The position numbers and the translations under genes were made by a program. This document shows, one piece after another, positions 25,229 through 35,060 of a stretch of 64,000 nt of DNA. Origin of the DNA: Piliocolobus tephrosceles (taxonomy: Eukaryota > Chordata > Mammalia > Primates > Cercopithecidae). The notes beneath the pieces are model-generated. The model was given only the letters and a program-made list of their open reading frames with translations, was not told the DNA's origin and did no database searches. Location of the stretch: the NCBI RefSeq assembly GCF_002776525.5, contig NC_045439.1:122275226-122339225 (forward strand). The letters run 5' to 3'. How positions within the stretch are numbered: the stretch's first letter is position 1; every line of letters begins with the position of its first letter.

Positions 25229-25527
25229 TTTTTTTTTTTTTTTTTGAGGCAGAGTCTCGCTTTGTCGCCCAGGCTGGAGTGCAGTGGCTGGATATCAGCT
25301 CACTGCAAGCTCCGCCTCCCGGGTTCACGCCATTCTCCTGCCTCAGCCTCCCGAGTAGCTGGGACCACAGGCGCCCGCCACCTCGCCCGGCTAGTTTTTT
25401 GTATTTTTTAGTAGAGACGGGGTTTCACCATGTTAACCAGGATGGTCTCGATCTCCCGACCTCGTGATCCGCCTGTCTCGGCTTCCCAAAGTGCTGGGAT
25501 TACAGGCTTGAGCCACCGCACCCAGCC
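25229..25527 (-). mobile_element. AluY with Old World monkey-type features
   Basis: It carries the same diagnostic combination as 21656 (CCTCGCCCGGCTAG, GTATTTTTTAGTAG, GGCTTGAGCCACCG). Target duplications GACTTTATATTTTC (25215-25228) and GACTTCATATTTTC (25528-25541) differ at one base. Confidence 0.93.
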
Positions 25528-27114
25528 GACTTCATATTTTCAAAGCTGTCTTCAAGCTCACTAATTCTTTTATCAATTCTGCTACTAAGAGACTCTGATG
25601 CATTCTTCAGTACATCAATTGCATTTTTCAGCTCTAGAATTTCTGCTTGATTCTTTTTAACTATTTCAATTTGTTTTTTAAATTTATCTGATAGTATTCT
25701 GAATTCCTTCTCTGTGTTATCTTGAATTTCTCTGAGTTTCTTCAAAACAGTTATTTTTAATTCTCTGTCTGAAAGGTCACCTATCTCTGGATCCATTCTC
25801 CAGGATTTGTTCCCAGTGCCTTATTTAGTTTATCTGGTGAAGTCATGTTTTCCTGGATGGTCTGGATGCTTGTGGATGTTGATTCATGTCTGGGCATTGA
25901 AGAGTTAGGTATTTACTGTAGTTCTCCCAGTCTGGGCTTATTTGTGCCTATCCTTCTTGGAAAGGCTTTCCAGGTGCACTGTCCATTTTTTAATTGGCGT
26001 TTGTGCTTTTTTTTTTTTTTTTTTTTTAATTGAGTTATAACAGTTCTTTATGTATTCTGGAAAAAAAGCCTTTTATCAGAGTTATTGTGGACATTTTCTC
26101 AGTCTATGGCTTGTTTTCATATTTTTCTTAACTATGTTTTTTGCAGCAAGGTTTTTCATTTTGATGAAGTCCAGTTTACATGTTTTTCATAGGGAATTTT
26201 TGTGCCTTGAGAAATTGTTATCACAAGTCACAAAAATTTCTCCTATGTTTTTCCCTAGTTTTAGCTTTAGCATATAGGTCTATTTTCCATTTTGAGTTAA
26301 TTTTTGTATAAGGTGTGAAGTATAGGTGAATCTCAATTTTTTTTTCATATGGATATCCAATTGTTCCAGTACCATTTGTTGAAAAGACTGTTCTTTCCTC
26401 TTTTAAATTACCTTGGGACTTCTGCAAAAATCAACTGACCATGTGAACTCTCTCTGTTGCTACATTTACCGATACGTTTACCCTTAGGCCAAGATGACAC
26501 TATCTTGATTACTGTAACTTTATACTAAGTCTTAAAAACCAAATACTATTAAATCTTCCATCCTTGTTCTTTTTTGAAAATTGTTTTGTCTATTCTAGGT
26601 CTTTTACCTTTCAGTATAACTTTTAGAATCAGTTTGTCAATTACTAGATAAATGTCCACTGCAAGTCTTGATACTGACTACACTGAATCTGCAGAACAAT
26701 TTGGGGAGAACTGACATACTAACATTGAGGATTCCAACCACAAACAGAGTACATTTCTCAATTTATTTAGATCTTTAATTTTTCTTGGCAATGTTTTCTA
26801 GTTTTTCATGTACACATCTAGCACATATTTTGTTAAATTTATTCTACATATTTTATATTTTGATGCTGTTTTACTTAATTTTTTTCATTTTCTAAATATT
26901 CATTGCCAGTATATAGAATACAACTGATTATAGCAACTTTTAGTCTATGTCCTTGATAAGTCTGCTTATTGATTGTAGTAACTTTTTCTAGGTATACTTT
27001 TGTATTACCTTTAACCACTTCCTTCATAATCTGTATGCCTTTCATTTATTTTTCTTGCCTTATTATGGTGGCTAGGACTTTCAGTATAATGCTGAGTAAA
27101 AATTTCTGTTCCTT

Positions 27115-27412
27115 GGCTGAGCGCAGTGGCTCACACCTGTAATCCCAGTACTTTGGGAGGCCGAGGCGGGCAGATCATGAGGTCAAAAGTTCAAGACCAG
27201 CCTGAGCAACATGGTGAAACCCCATCTCTACCAAAAATACACAAAAGTGGTGGATGTGGTGGTGCGCACCTGTAATCCCAGCTACTCAGGAAGTTGAGAC
27301 AGGAGAATCACTTGAACACGGGAGGCAGAGGTTGCAGTGGGCCGAGATCATGCCACTGCACTCCAGCCTGGGTGACAGAGTGAGACTCCCTCTCAAAAAA
27401 AAAAAAAAAAAA
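27115..27412 (+). mobile_element. AluS
   Basis: This is a plus-strand dimeric Alu from GGCTGAGCGCAGTGG to an 18-A tail. TTCTGTTCC before it and TTCTATGCC after it are a plausible diverged target duplication. Confidence 0.93.
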
Positions 27413-27880
27413 AGCTTCTATGCCTGGTCTCAAAGGAAAAGGACTTAGTCTCTCACTTTTAAGCATGGTATCAGCTGTAGGTTTTTTATAAAAGCTCTTA
27501 CTAGCCTAAGAAAGCTTCCTTCTATTTTTAGTTTGCCATGTGTTGAGTGTTAAAATTTGGCAATGTTTTTTACTAGTCTACTGAGATAATCAGAGGGGTT
27601 TCATCCTTTATTATGTTTATGTGGTGGATTACACAAATTTTCTAACGTTAATTTTGCATTTCTGGTATAAATTTCATTTGAGCATGATGTGTTTTTTTTA
27701 ATATATTGCTGGATTTCACTTGCTAATATTTTAAGAAATTTTACTTTTACATTCATGAGGAATATTGGCCTGTAGCTTAGTTTTCTTGTAATGTCTCTGT
27801 TTGGTATGACTATCAAAGTAACACTGGTCTCATAAAATGTGTTGTGAAGTTTTCTCCTTATTTACTTATTTTATTTATTT

Positions 27881-28163
27881 ATTTATTTTTGAGGCAGGGT
27901 CTCGCTCTGTCATGAGTGCAGTGATGCGATCTCAGCTCACTGCAAGTTCCACCTCCCAGGTTCATGCCATTCTCCCACCTCAACCTCCCAAGTAGCTGGG
28001 ACTACAGGTGCCTGCCACCACACCCAGCTAATTTTGTTTTTGTACTTCTAATAGAGATGGGGTTTCACCTGTGTTAGGAAGGGCTCAATCTCCTGACCTC
28101 GTGATCCTGCTGCCTCGGCCTCCCAAAGTGCTAGGATTACAGGTGTGAGCCAACACACCCGGC
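27881..28163 (-). mobile_element. AluY/S with (TTTA)n tail
   Basis: This is a minus-strand Alu. Its tail on the plus strand has become TTTATTTATTTATTT instead of pure T. The left arm lacks the GCCCAGGCTGG section (CTGTCATGAGTGCAG). Confidence 0.9.
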
Positions 28164-28311
28164 CGTTTTCTTTGTATTTTCTTAAGGACTTTAAGACTGT
28201 CCTTAATGATAAACTCTGAGAATACGGATCCATAAATTAATTCATAGCATAATTAACTAAACCCAATTTCTTTTCCATCATTTTATGACCCAAATCCAAA
28301 ACAATAAGTTC

Positions 28312-28473
28312 TTTTTTTTTTTTTAAATAGGTTCTCACTCTGTGGCCTGGGCTGGAGTACACTGGTGCAATCAATCATGGCTCACTGCACTCTCAACCTT
28401 CTATATCCAAGCAATCCTCCTACCTCAGCATCCGACAAGCTGTGACTACAGGAGTGGACCGTCTCACCTAGCT
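28312..28473 (-). mobile_element. Alu fragment, single arm
   Basis: It has a poly-T start, then TTCTCACTCTGTGGCCTGG and CATGGCTCACTGCACTCTC, and ends near CCGTCTCACCTAGC. Only about one arm is present and it is highly diverged, as in AluJ or a free monomer. Confidence 0.8.
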
Positions 28474-28499
28474 CTTTAAATGTTAAAACTGTGTCTTCT

Positions 28500-28794
28500 G
28501 GCTGGGCACAGTGGCTCAAGCCTGTAATCCCAGCACTTTGGGAGACCGAGATGGCCGGATTACAAGGTCAGGAGATCGAGACCATCCTGCCTAACCCGGT
28601 GAAACCCCGTCTCTACTAAAAAAAAAATACAAAAAACTAGCCGGGCAAGGTGGCGGGTACCTGTAGTTCCAGCTACTCTGGAGGCTGAGGCAGGACAATG
28701 GCGTAAACCTGGGAGGCGGAGCTTGCAATGAGCTGAGATCCGGCCACTACACTCCAGCCTGGGCGACAGAGCGAGACTCCGTAAAAAAAAAAAA
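28500..28794 (+). mobile_element. AluY with Old World monkey-type features
   Basis: This is a plus-strand Alu with GCTCAAGCCTGTAATC, AAAAAACTAGCCGGGC and GAGATCCGGCCACTAC, features I associate with cercopithecid AluY. Perfect 13-bp duplications AAAACTGTGTCTT lie at 28485-28497 and 28795-28807. Confidence 0.93.
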
Positions 28795-28934
28795 AAAACT
28801 GTGTCTTTTAATTTAAGTTGTATTTCTTTTAGACTAATTTGGTCTGGCTTTTTTTTTTTTTTTTTTTTAAATCACTCTAACCATCTCAGTTTCTTAATGT
28901 GCTTAGTCCATTTGTATTTTTTTAGTTAAAAAAA

Positions 28935-29007
28935 ACCAGAGACAGGGTCTCACTATGTTGGCCAGGTTAGTCTTGAACTTTTGGCCTCAAGCAATCGTCA
29001 CACCTCA
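28935..29007 (-). mobile_element. Short Alu fragment
   Basis: Only the segment AGAGACAGGGTCTCACTATG to CAATCGTCACACCTCAG is present, about 70 bp of an Alu right arm, inside old L1 sequence. Confidence 0.8.
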
Positions 29008-29210
29008 GCAGTCCATTTATATTTAATGCAGCCATTCATATGGTTAGATTTAAACTTGCCATCTTGCTATTTATTTTCTATTTGTTCCATCTGTTTTTTG
29101 TTCCTTTTTCTCTTTTTCCTAACTTCTCTTAACTGTTTTTAATTACATTTGATTTATTTTATTAACCTGTTAAATTATTTCCTTTTCTTTTCTCAATGGT
29201 TGCTCCAGGG

Positions 29211-29431
29211 CAGAGGAAATTCCTGCAAACTTTTTCTTAAAAGGCCTAATAGTAAACATTTAGACTTTTAAACAACATGTAGTTGTTCTCTATCCCAACT
29301 ACTCAGCTCTGCCACTATAATGTAAAAGCAGCCAAAGACAACCTATCAATGAACAGGTGTAGCTGTGTTCTAATAAAACTTTACTTACAAAAGCAAACAG
29401 TTGGCCCACAGGCAGTAGTTTGCTGACCCCA
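29211..29431 (+). mobile_element. MER1-type hAT-Charlie element
   Basis: It has CTGCAAACTTTTTCTTAAAAGG, then CTACTCAGCTCTGCCAC, then AATAAAACTTTACTTACAAA, and ends CAGTAGTTTGCTGACCCC. The ends are inverted (TGCAAACT / AGTTTGCTGA). Flanking GCTCCAGG (29202-29209) and GCTCTAGG (29432-29439) look like an 8-bp hAT target duplication with one change. Confidence 0.85.
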
Positions 29432-30770
29432 GCTCTAGGGTTTACAATATCCATCTTTATCACGGCACAGTTTACCTGCCAAAATTACACCACTTCACAA
29501 ATTGTTTAAGAAACATACTTCCATTCTTCTTTCTCTTGTCCTTTGTGCTACTGTCATAAATTTTGATTCTCTGTATATTACAAAATCCAATATACCTTAC
29601 TATTTTGACTTAGGTAATAATCTCTTGAAGATTTTTTTAAATGAGAAAAAAACTGCTTAATATTTATCAATATATTTACTATTTTATGTTCTTCACTCCT
29701 CTGTGTATATCTGAGTTTCCATCTGGTATCTTCTTCTACCTGAAGAATTTCCTTTAATGTTTCTTACAGTGTAGGTCACTCAGACATAAATTCTCTCAAT
29801 TTTTATTTAAAAAGATATTTAATTTGCCCTTGTTTTTGAAAATTATTTTCACTGAATATAGAATCCTAGTTTGGCAGATTTTCTTTCAACACTTTGAAGA
29901 TGTTATTCTGTGTCTTCCAGTTTGCACTGTGTGATGAGTAGTCACCAGTTATACTTATCTTTGTTCCCCTGTATGTAAACGTATCTCCTTTACTCTGGCT
30001 GCTTTTATGGTTTTTTATGATTTTCAGCTGTTTCCAATAATTTAATTGTAATATACCCTGGTATGGTTTTCTTTGTGTTTATCCTGTATGTGTTTCATTG
30101 AGTTTCTTGGACCATGAATTGAAATTTTTCTTCATATCTGAAAAATTTGGAGGCATTATTTTTTAAATTTTTTTTCTGCATCTCTTCCCCCGGATGTCTA
30201 TTATTTTCTCTCTCTGCTTTAGATATGGATACTGTCTATTGTTTCATTTTCCTTTATTCAAGTATACTCATATTGAGTTCCACAGTAATTAATTTTCTTT
30301 TAAGCCTATCCACTAAATTTTTTACTTCAGATAACATACTTTTCACCCTAGAATTTCCTTTGGTTTTTTATTAGAATTTCCATTCTCTCCTTTTTGTGTT
30401 CATGTCTTTAATTCTTTGAACATAAATAATAACAGTTATTTTAAAGTCCTTGCCTGTTAATGTCTGTAATTACTGGTTGCGTTTCTATTTAGGTGGCTTT
30501 TCTTAATATGAATCATATTTTTCAGTTTCTTGTCATCTAGTAATGTTCTTTGAATGTTGAACACTGTTATATTATTGAGTATCTGGACTTAATGTCCTCC
30601 TTAAAGAAATATTATTGAGCTTTTCTCTGACAGACAGCTAATTTATTTGAAAAGCAGTTTGACATTTTTGAGGCTTGTTTTTCTGCTTAGGAAGGGCAGG
30701 TCTGAAGTAGCTTCTACTCTAGGGCTAGGTTAGCCCTGCTACCATGGCTTGGGGTATCTACTAAGTGTAA

Positions 30771-31065
30771 TTTTTTGAGAGACAGGGTCTCGCACTGCTG
30801 CCCGGACTGCGGTGCCATGGCACAATCATGGATCACAGCAGCCTCAACCTCCTGGACTCAAGAACTCCTCTTGTCTCAGCCTCCAGAGTAGCTGAGACTA
30901 CAGGTGCTCACCACCACACTCAGCTAATTAGAAAAAAAAAAAAAGTATGGAGATGAGATCTGGCTAGGTTGCCCAGGCTGGTCTCGCACTCCTGGCCTCA
31001 AGTGATCCTCCTGCCTCAGCCTTCTAAAATGCTGGGATTACAGGCATGAATCACCCACACCCGGC
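30771..31065 (-). mobile_element. AluJ
   Basis: This is an old minus-strand Alu (GAGAGACAGGGTCTCGCACTG to CACCCACACCCGGCC) with an A-run expansion in the middle linker. Confidence 0.9.
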
Positions 31066-31496
31066 CCAAGTACTGTTTTTGATAGTTGTTCATTTCACAG
31101 AGTCCCAGTAGTTTTTCTTTGTCTCATAGTTTTCTCAAAGAATTTCATCCTGTGCAGTCAGGCACAGCTTAGTATTCAGTTAAGACTCAAGGAAAGCAAC
31201 ACCTGTGCAGATATCTGGAGCTTTTTTCCAGCAAAGCTCTCTCCTCTCAGGTATTGTGCCTGTAAGTCCAGACACCTCAGTCTTCCTAAATTCTTACTTC
31301 TAACTCTTCAACTTAGCAACATTGCTGTGTACTTAACTCTTCTTGAGATCTCCTTCTGTGTGTCATATCTGAAATTTCGACTCCACTCAAAAAGTCAGGG
31401 AAATCACAGAGATATTTATTTCCTCACTCTGAGATCTCAATCCTGCAATGCTTGTTTTCTAATGTTTGAAAATAATTGTTTGAAATATTTTGTTTT

Positions 31497-31801
31497 GACA
31501 CCAGGCGCGGTGGCTCACGCCTGTAATCTCAGCACTTTGGGAGGCCGAGGCGGGCGGATCATGAGGTCAGGAGATCCAGACCATCCTGGCTAACACAGTG
31601 AAACCCCGTCTCTACTAAAAATACAAAAAATAAGCCGGGCGTGGTGGTGCGCGCCTGTAGTCCCAGCTACTGGGAGGCTGAGGCAGGAGAATGGCGTGAA
31701 CCCGGGAGGCGGTGCTTGCAGTGAGCCGAGATCGCACCACTGCACTCCAGCCTGGGCGACAAAGTGAGACTCCGTCTCAGAAAAAAAAAGAAAGAAAGAA
31801 A
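31497..31801 (+). mobile_element. AluY
   Basis: This is a plus-strand Alu near consensus with a GAAA-repeat tail. GAAATATTTTGT (31482-31493) and GAAATACTTTGT (31802-31813) are its target duplications with one change. Confidence 0.93.
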
Positions 31802-31813
31802 GAAATACTTTGT

Positions 31814-32640
31814 CTGGTTTTCTAGTTGTTTACTGTAGAAAGCCTAGTTAGATATCAGTTACTCTATCACAGCTTGAAAGCGAAATCCACAAGTTTCAAA
31901 GTTTTCATTTTAGACATTTAATACTTCAATCCATCTGGACTTTTTTATTGTAAATATGGTGTAGGATAGTGATCCAACTTCGACTTTTTTTTTCAAATAA
32001 ACATTTTTTTCTGGATCCATTTATTCTATGGTACCCACTACTTTCCTTACTAATTTGGGATTGCATCTCTACCACACAACAAAGTTTCATACATGCATGG
32101 GTATGCTTTTTCTAAGCACTCATTTTTATTCCACTAGTTAATTTGTCCATCCCTGTGCTATCACATGCTCAATTATTATTATAAGTCTTAATACCTCCTA
32201 CGGTAAATCCCTCTTTCCCTCTTTCCTGTTCATCGTCTTTAAATGGTCCCTACTTCTTCTTAGTCTTTACTTTTCCATGTGACATTTTTGACCCATTGAG
32301 TGTTGTGAATAAGCCTGTTGTAATGTGTATTGGACTACCATTGAATCTACAAATCAATACAGTGAGAAGTGACATTTTTATAATATTAAATATTATTTCC
32401 CAAATATGGTATATATCACCATTCATTTAAAATCAATCTTCCTTAATATTTTTATAAAGTTTTGATTTTCCTTATATAGGTCTTATAATTCTTTGTTACA
32501 TTTATTCTATAATACACAATATTCTCTGATACTATTAACAATGTCCACTCTTTCATTATATTTCTGGTAATCTACTCGTGGTATAAATAAATGCAACCTA
32601 CTTTTGTATCTTAATATTTTATCAAGCCACCCTGCTAAAT
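31814..32640 (-). mobile_element. Old L1M fragment (ORF2 3' region)
   Basis: Antisense ORF2-like sequence is visible, such as CTTCAATCCATCTGGAC, GATAGTGATCCAACTTCG, TGGATCCATTTATTC and TTTTATCAAGCCACCCTGC. It may be part of the same element as 25981-31480 or a third copy. Confidence 0.65.
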
Positions 32641-33128
32641 TCTATCATATCTAACAGTCTGTACTCTCATCCCGTCTACCCACATTGCCAATACATCAGT
32701 ACAAGCCCCTATCACTTCTCCACTGAATAACTACTTCTCATTAGTCTCCTAAACTCTAGTCTTAAACTCTACCCCCATGTTAAAAATTCTTTACTGATCT
32801 TTCTGTCTCCTTGGCCTTTGTACGTACTGTTCCTCCTGCTTGGAATAGTCTTTCCATATCCTCGTGGCTAACCTAACTCCTACTTATTCTTAAGGTCTGA
32901 TTATTGCCTTCAAATACTTATCAGGCTAGATTAGCTATTCCTCTTGTGTGTAGAATATCATCCTATACTTAATCCTCTTCTACCTCCTACAACTCTAAAT
33001 TGTTTCTCTGTGTCTCCAATTAAACGATAAACTTTTGAGAATAAGCCTTCGTCGTAATTTCCACATATTCCCAGAACTTTCCACAGTCTCTGACATATGG
33101 CAAGATCAATATGTATTTCTTCAACACA
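32640..33128 (+). mobile_element. L2 LINE fragment
   Basis: It contains CTTTGTACGTACTGTTCC, CTGCTTGGAATAGTC, TACTTATTCTTAAGGTCTG and CAGTCTCTGACATATGG in the order expected for the 3' end of L2, plus strand. Confidence 0.7.
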
Positions 33129-33820
33129 TGTAAAAATAAAATCTCACTTAATACTAGAAAGACCCACCTGAAACAGAACTGTTTATGCCATTTTACTGAT
33201 CAAGGAATAGATCTGAATACAAATATTCATGGCTCAAGAAACATTACTCTACCATACTACTTTTAGAAAGGATGTCCAAAATATACAATAAATTTTTATC
33301 ATAAAAGAAAAAATGTTTTCTCATTTTGAACTTATGTTTTGAATAACTATAACCTGTCACCTATGACTAAAGAAAAAGGAGGGGAAAAAAAGAAGAATTA
33401 AAATATGAAAAGCCCTGAGATTTTTATTAACATGACTAATCGGATTGTCTGTCAACACACAACGTTCAGTGTTAAAAATGAGGAATACCGTGGCAAACCA
33501 AGGCAAGTGGTCACTCTAATTTTAATACTAATATAAATAGTTACATTTATATAAAACATTTGTTTTCTTTTATAACAAAACATGTAAAGGATAGTATATT
33601 TTAGACATGTAATTTTTCTTGGGTCACGTATATTTGTATTCAAACCTCAGCCCCATCTCTTTTTTACTGGCATGTTACCTGGCCTCTTTGAGCATTAAAA
33701 CACACTCCCCATAGTGGTATAAATCTTTCAGAAATTCTAGAACATGCATTTTTAAATGTAGATATACATCCTCAAGTTCATTTCCATTTCCTAAATGCAA
33801 GCTAGTGTTAAAATCCTTAC

Positions 33821-33921
33821 CTGTGTTACTTCCTCTACACCAGTCATCTGGTATTTCCTCATTCTTTCAAATACTGAATGATCTGCACAGCCCCCCTGAG
33901 GACCGTATTTATGCGGATAGT
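33821..33921 (-). CDS. ADAM10: ADAM10 exon 5: prodomain with cysteine-switch residue
   Basis: This 101-bp exon encodes two bases of codon 162 and then residues 163-195. It starts YPHKYGPQGGCADHSVF and ends MTGVEEVTQ. Cys173 in GGCADHS is the cysteine-switch residue by which the prodomain holds the catalytic zinc inactive until furin cuts at RKKR in the next exon. The acceptor is TTTTAG (AG at 33922-33923) and the donor is GTAAGG (33815-33820). The exon takes its first base of codon 162 from exon 4, which I cannot find in the remaining plus-ward 30 kb. The frame is intact. Confidence 0.97.
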
Positions 33922-34582
33922 CTAAAATACAAAGAAGAAACATCTTACTGTCACATATTTAGGTATAACCAATTATAAATGAGAATTATCTTATAAATAA
34001 AAATTTAACTGTCTTAACTAATGAAAACCATAAATGTTTATTGAGCACCTATGGAAAAGGCATTATGCTAGGCATTTTAATGTTAAAACCTAGCAGGTTC
34101 CTAAGTTCTCTGTCAATAAAAACTACTGGTCTTTAGCTTTTTGTCATACAGATGATTTGTCAATTCTAAAAAAGGACAGTAATCACTCATTATTCTGACC
34201 CTATCACCAATATACTGAATTTGGCTGTCATCAAGAGAATATCTATGTTTCTGGTCCATCATCTGGCAGGGGTCAAGAGAATCCTTCTGCAGCATTCCTG
34301 ACCTCCATCAGAAGGACACTAGCAAAAATAAAGGAGAACCCCAAAACTCTTCCTATTCTTGGGAAGATACTCCCCTACTCCTCATTTCACAAAACACAAC
34401 TTTCTACCACTTTCTCCCTTAGGACCATTAAGACTATTCTCACAGTAGCTCAGTTTTTACAGTCATGAGACTGTATCACTGACTACCTCAACTCATTACA
34501 GGCATTTGTTGTCACCCAAGTCACTACTGCCCTTATTTCCTTATTTTTACATCCTGACCCACTGTCAGTCTTTCTGACACCA

Positions 34583-34652
34583 CCCCATCATCATGACTGA
34601 TGACATCATTCATCATTCATTCATCATCATTCATCATTCATGACGATGATCT
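34583..34652 (+). repeat. TCATCAT/CATTCAT low-complexity repeat
   Basis: It is an imperfect array of CATCAT and CATTCAT units, ending in CATGACGATGATC. It lies just to the left of the inverted repeats at 34711-35060. Confidence 0.85.
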
Positions 34653-34710
34653 TTCCAATACACTCAGTTCTTTTCTCCAATGATTTTTTTCCTACCTCAG
34701 CTCCTCATTT

Positions 34711-35060
34711 CCATAGTTACACTTCTGAACTTGTCATTATTGGTAACTGAAAATGCTTCATAATCTCAACTTCCAGTACTCTACTTTCTTTCCACCACTT
34801 ATCTTTTTAGTACATTCCCTCTAGGCTCCAACAACCCTTTAACATCAGTAAGACCCTTTAATTCACCAATGCTACCACCTTATTGTCTATCACAAGATAT
34901 TCTTTTTCTTCCTTATTTAGTTTAAATCCCATAGTCAATTATTATTATAATTACACCACTGCATTCACCATCGACTCCCTTGTGCTCCACCCCAACACCC
35001 TTGAAGGGAGTTGATGGTGAACGCAGTGGTGTCTTACTTACTTCAGAAGTGTAACTATGG
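34711..35060. repeat. Composite inverted repeats
   Basis: There are two separate inverted pairs. Pair 1 is 34953-34979 against 35006-35032: the right arm is the reverse complement of the left except at two positions, with a 26-base loop. Pair 2 is 34711-34729 against 35042-35060: 19 bp, perfect. The right arms of both pairs are almost adjacent (9 bp apart) while their left arms are 223 bp apart. This is direct from the sequence. Confidence 0.93.

Larger units (their letters stand above)
18640..25980 (-). mobile_element. L1MA-like LINE-1, long but broken, with nested insertions
   Basis: The 3' UTR is at 18640-18950 (GCATACATAGTAGGTATATA, TATTGACTATAGTTGCCC). ORF2 is read in pieces on the minus strand. 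They include a reverse-transcriptase stretch at 20683-21102 (MGFIPGMQEWFN) and the SLFADDIILYL catalytic motif near 20700, the region before RT at 21323-21514, and endonuclease remnants near 23880-24060 (CVQETHFTC). An ORF1 coiled-coil remnant is at 25500-25796. Frames are broken by many stops and by five later insertions (21656, 22246, 23051, 23557, 25229). It cannot encode active protein. Subfamily is inferred from the 3' UTR only. Confidence 0.85.
25981..31480 (-). mobile_element. Second old L1M LINE-1, interrupted
   Basis: It starts again at an ORF2 C-terminal sequence (AGTTCTTTATGTATTCTGG on the plus strand), so it is a separate copy from the element at 18640. Decayed ORF2 follows to about 28230 (for example a minus-strand piece near 27601-27816 with SYRPIFLMN). 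Endonuclease- and ORF1-like sequence follows at 28800-30770, then likely 5' sequence to 31480. It is cut by Alus at 27115, 27881, 28312, 28500, 28935 and 30771 and by a MER1-type element at 29211. Confidence 0.75.
14556..33820 (-). other. ADAM10: ADAM10 intron 5
   Basis: The intron is about 19.3 kb. From left to right it holds L2 (about 14990-15560), two adjacent minus Alus (15602-16191), AT-rich sequence (16207-16960), an L1M/HAL1-like stretch (16960-18640), one long L1MA-like element (18640-25980), a second old L1M (25981-31480) and a third piece (31814-32640), an L2 (32640-33128), then AT-rich sequence to the exon 5 donor. All of the old L1 sequence lies on the minus strand, the same orientation as ADAM10. 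Confidence 0.9.

Noticed and set aside
34583..34652. Possible CRISPR-like or satellite array of CATTCAT units
   Set aside because: Units are short, unevenly spaced and have no spacers. It is a low-complexity tract in a vertebrate intron.
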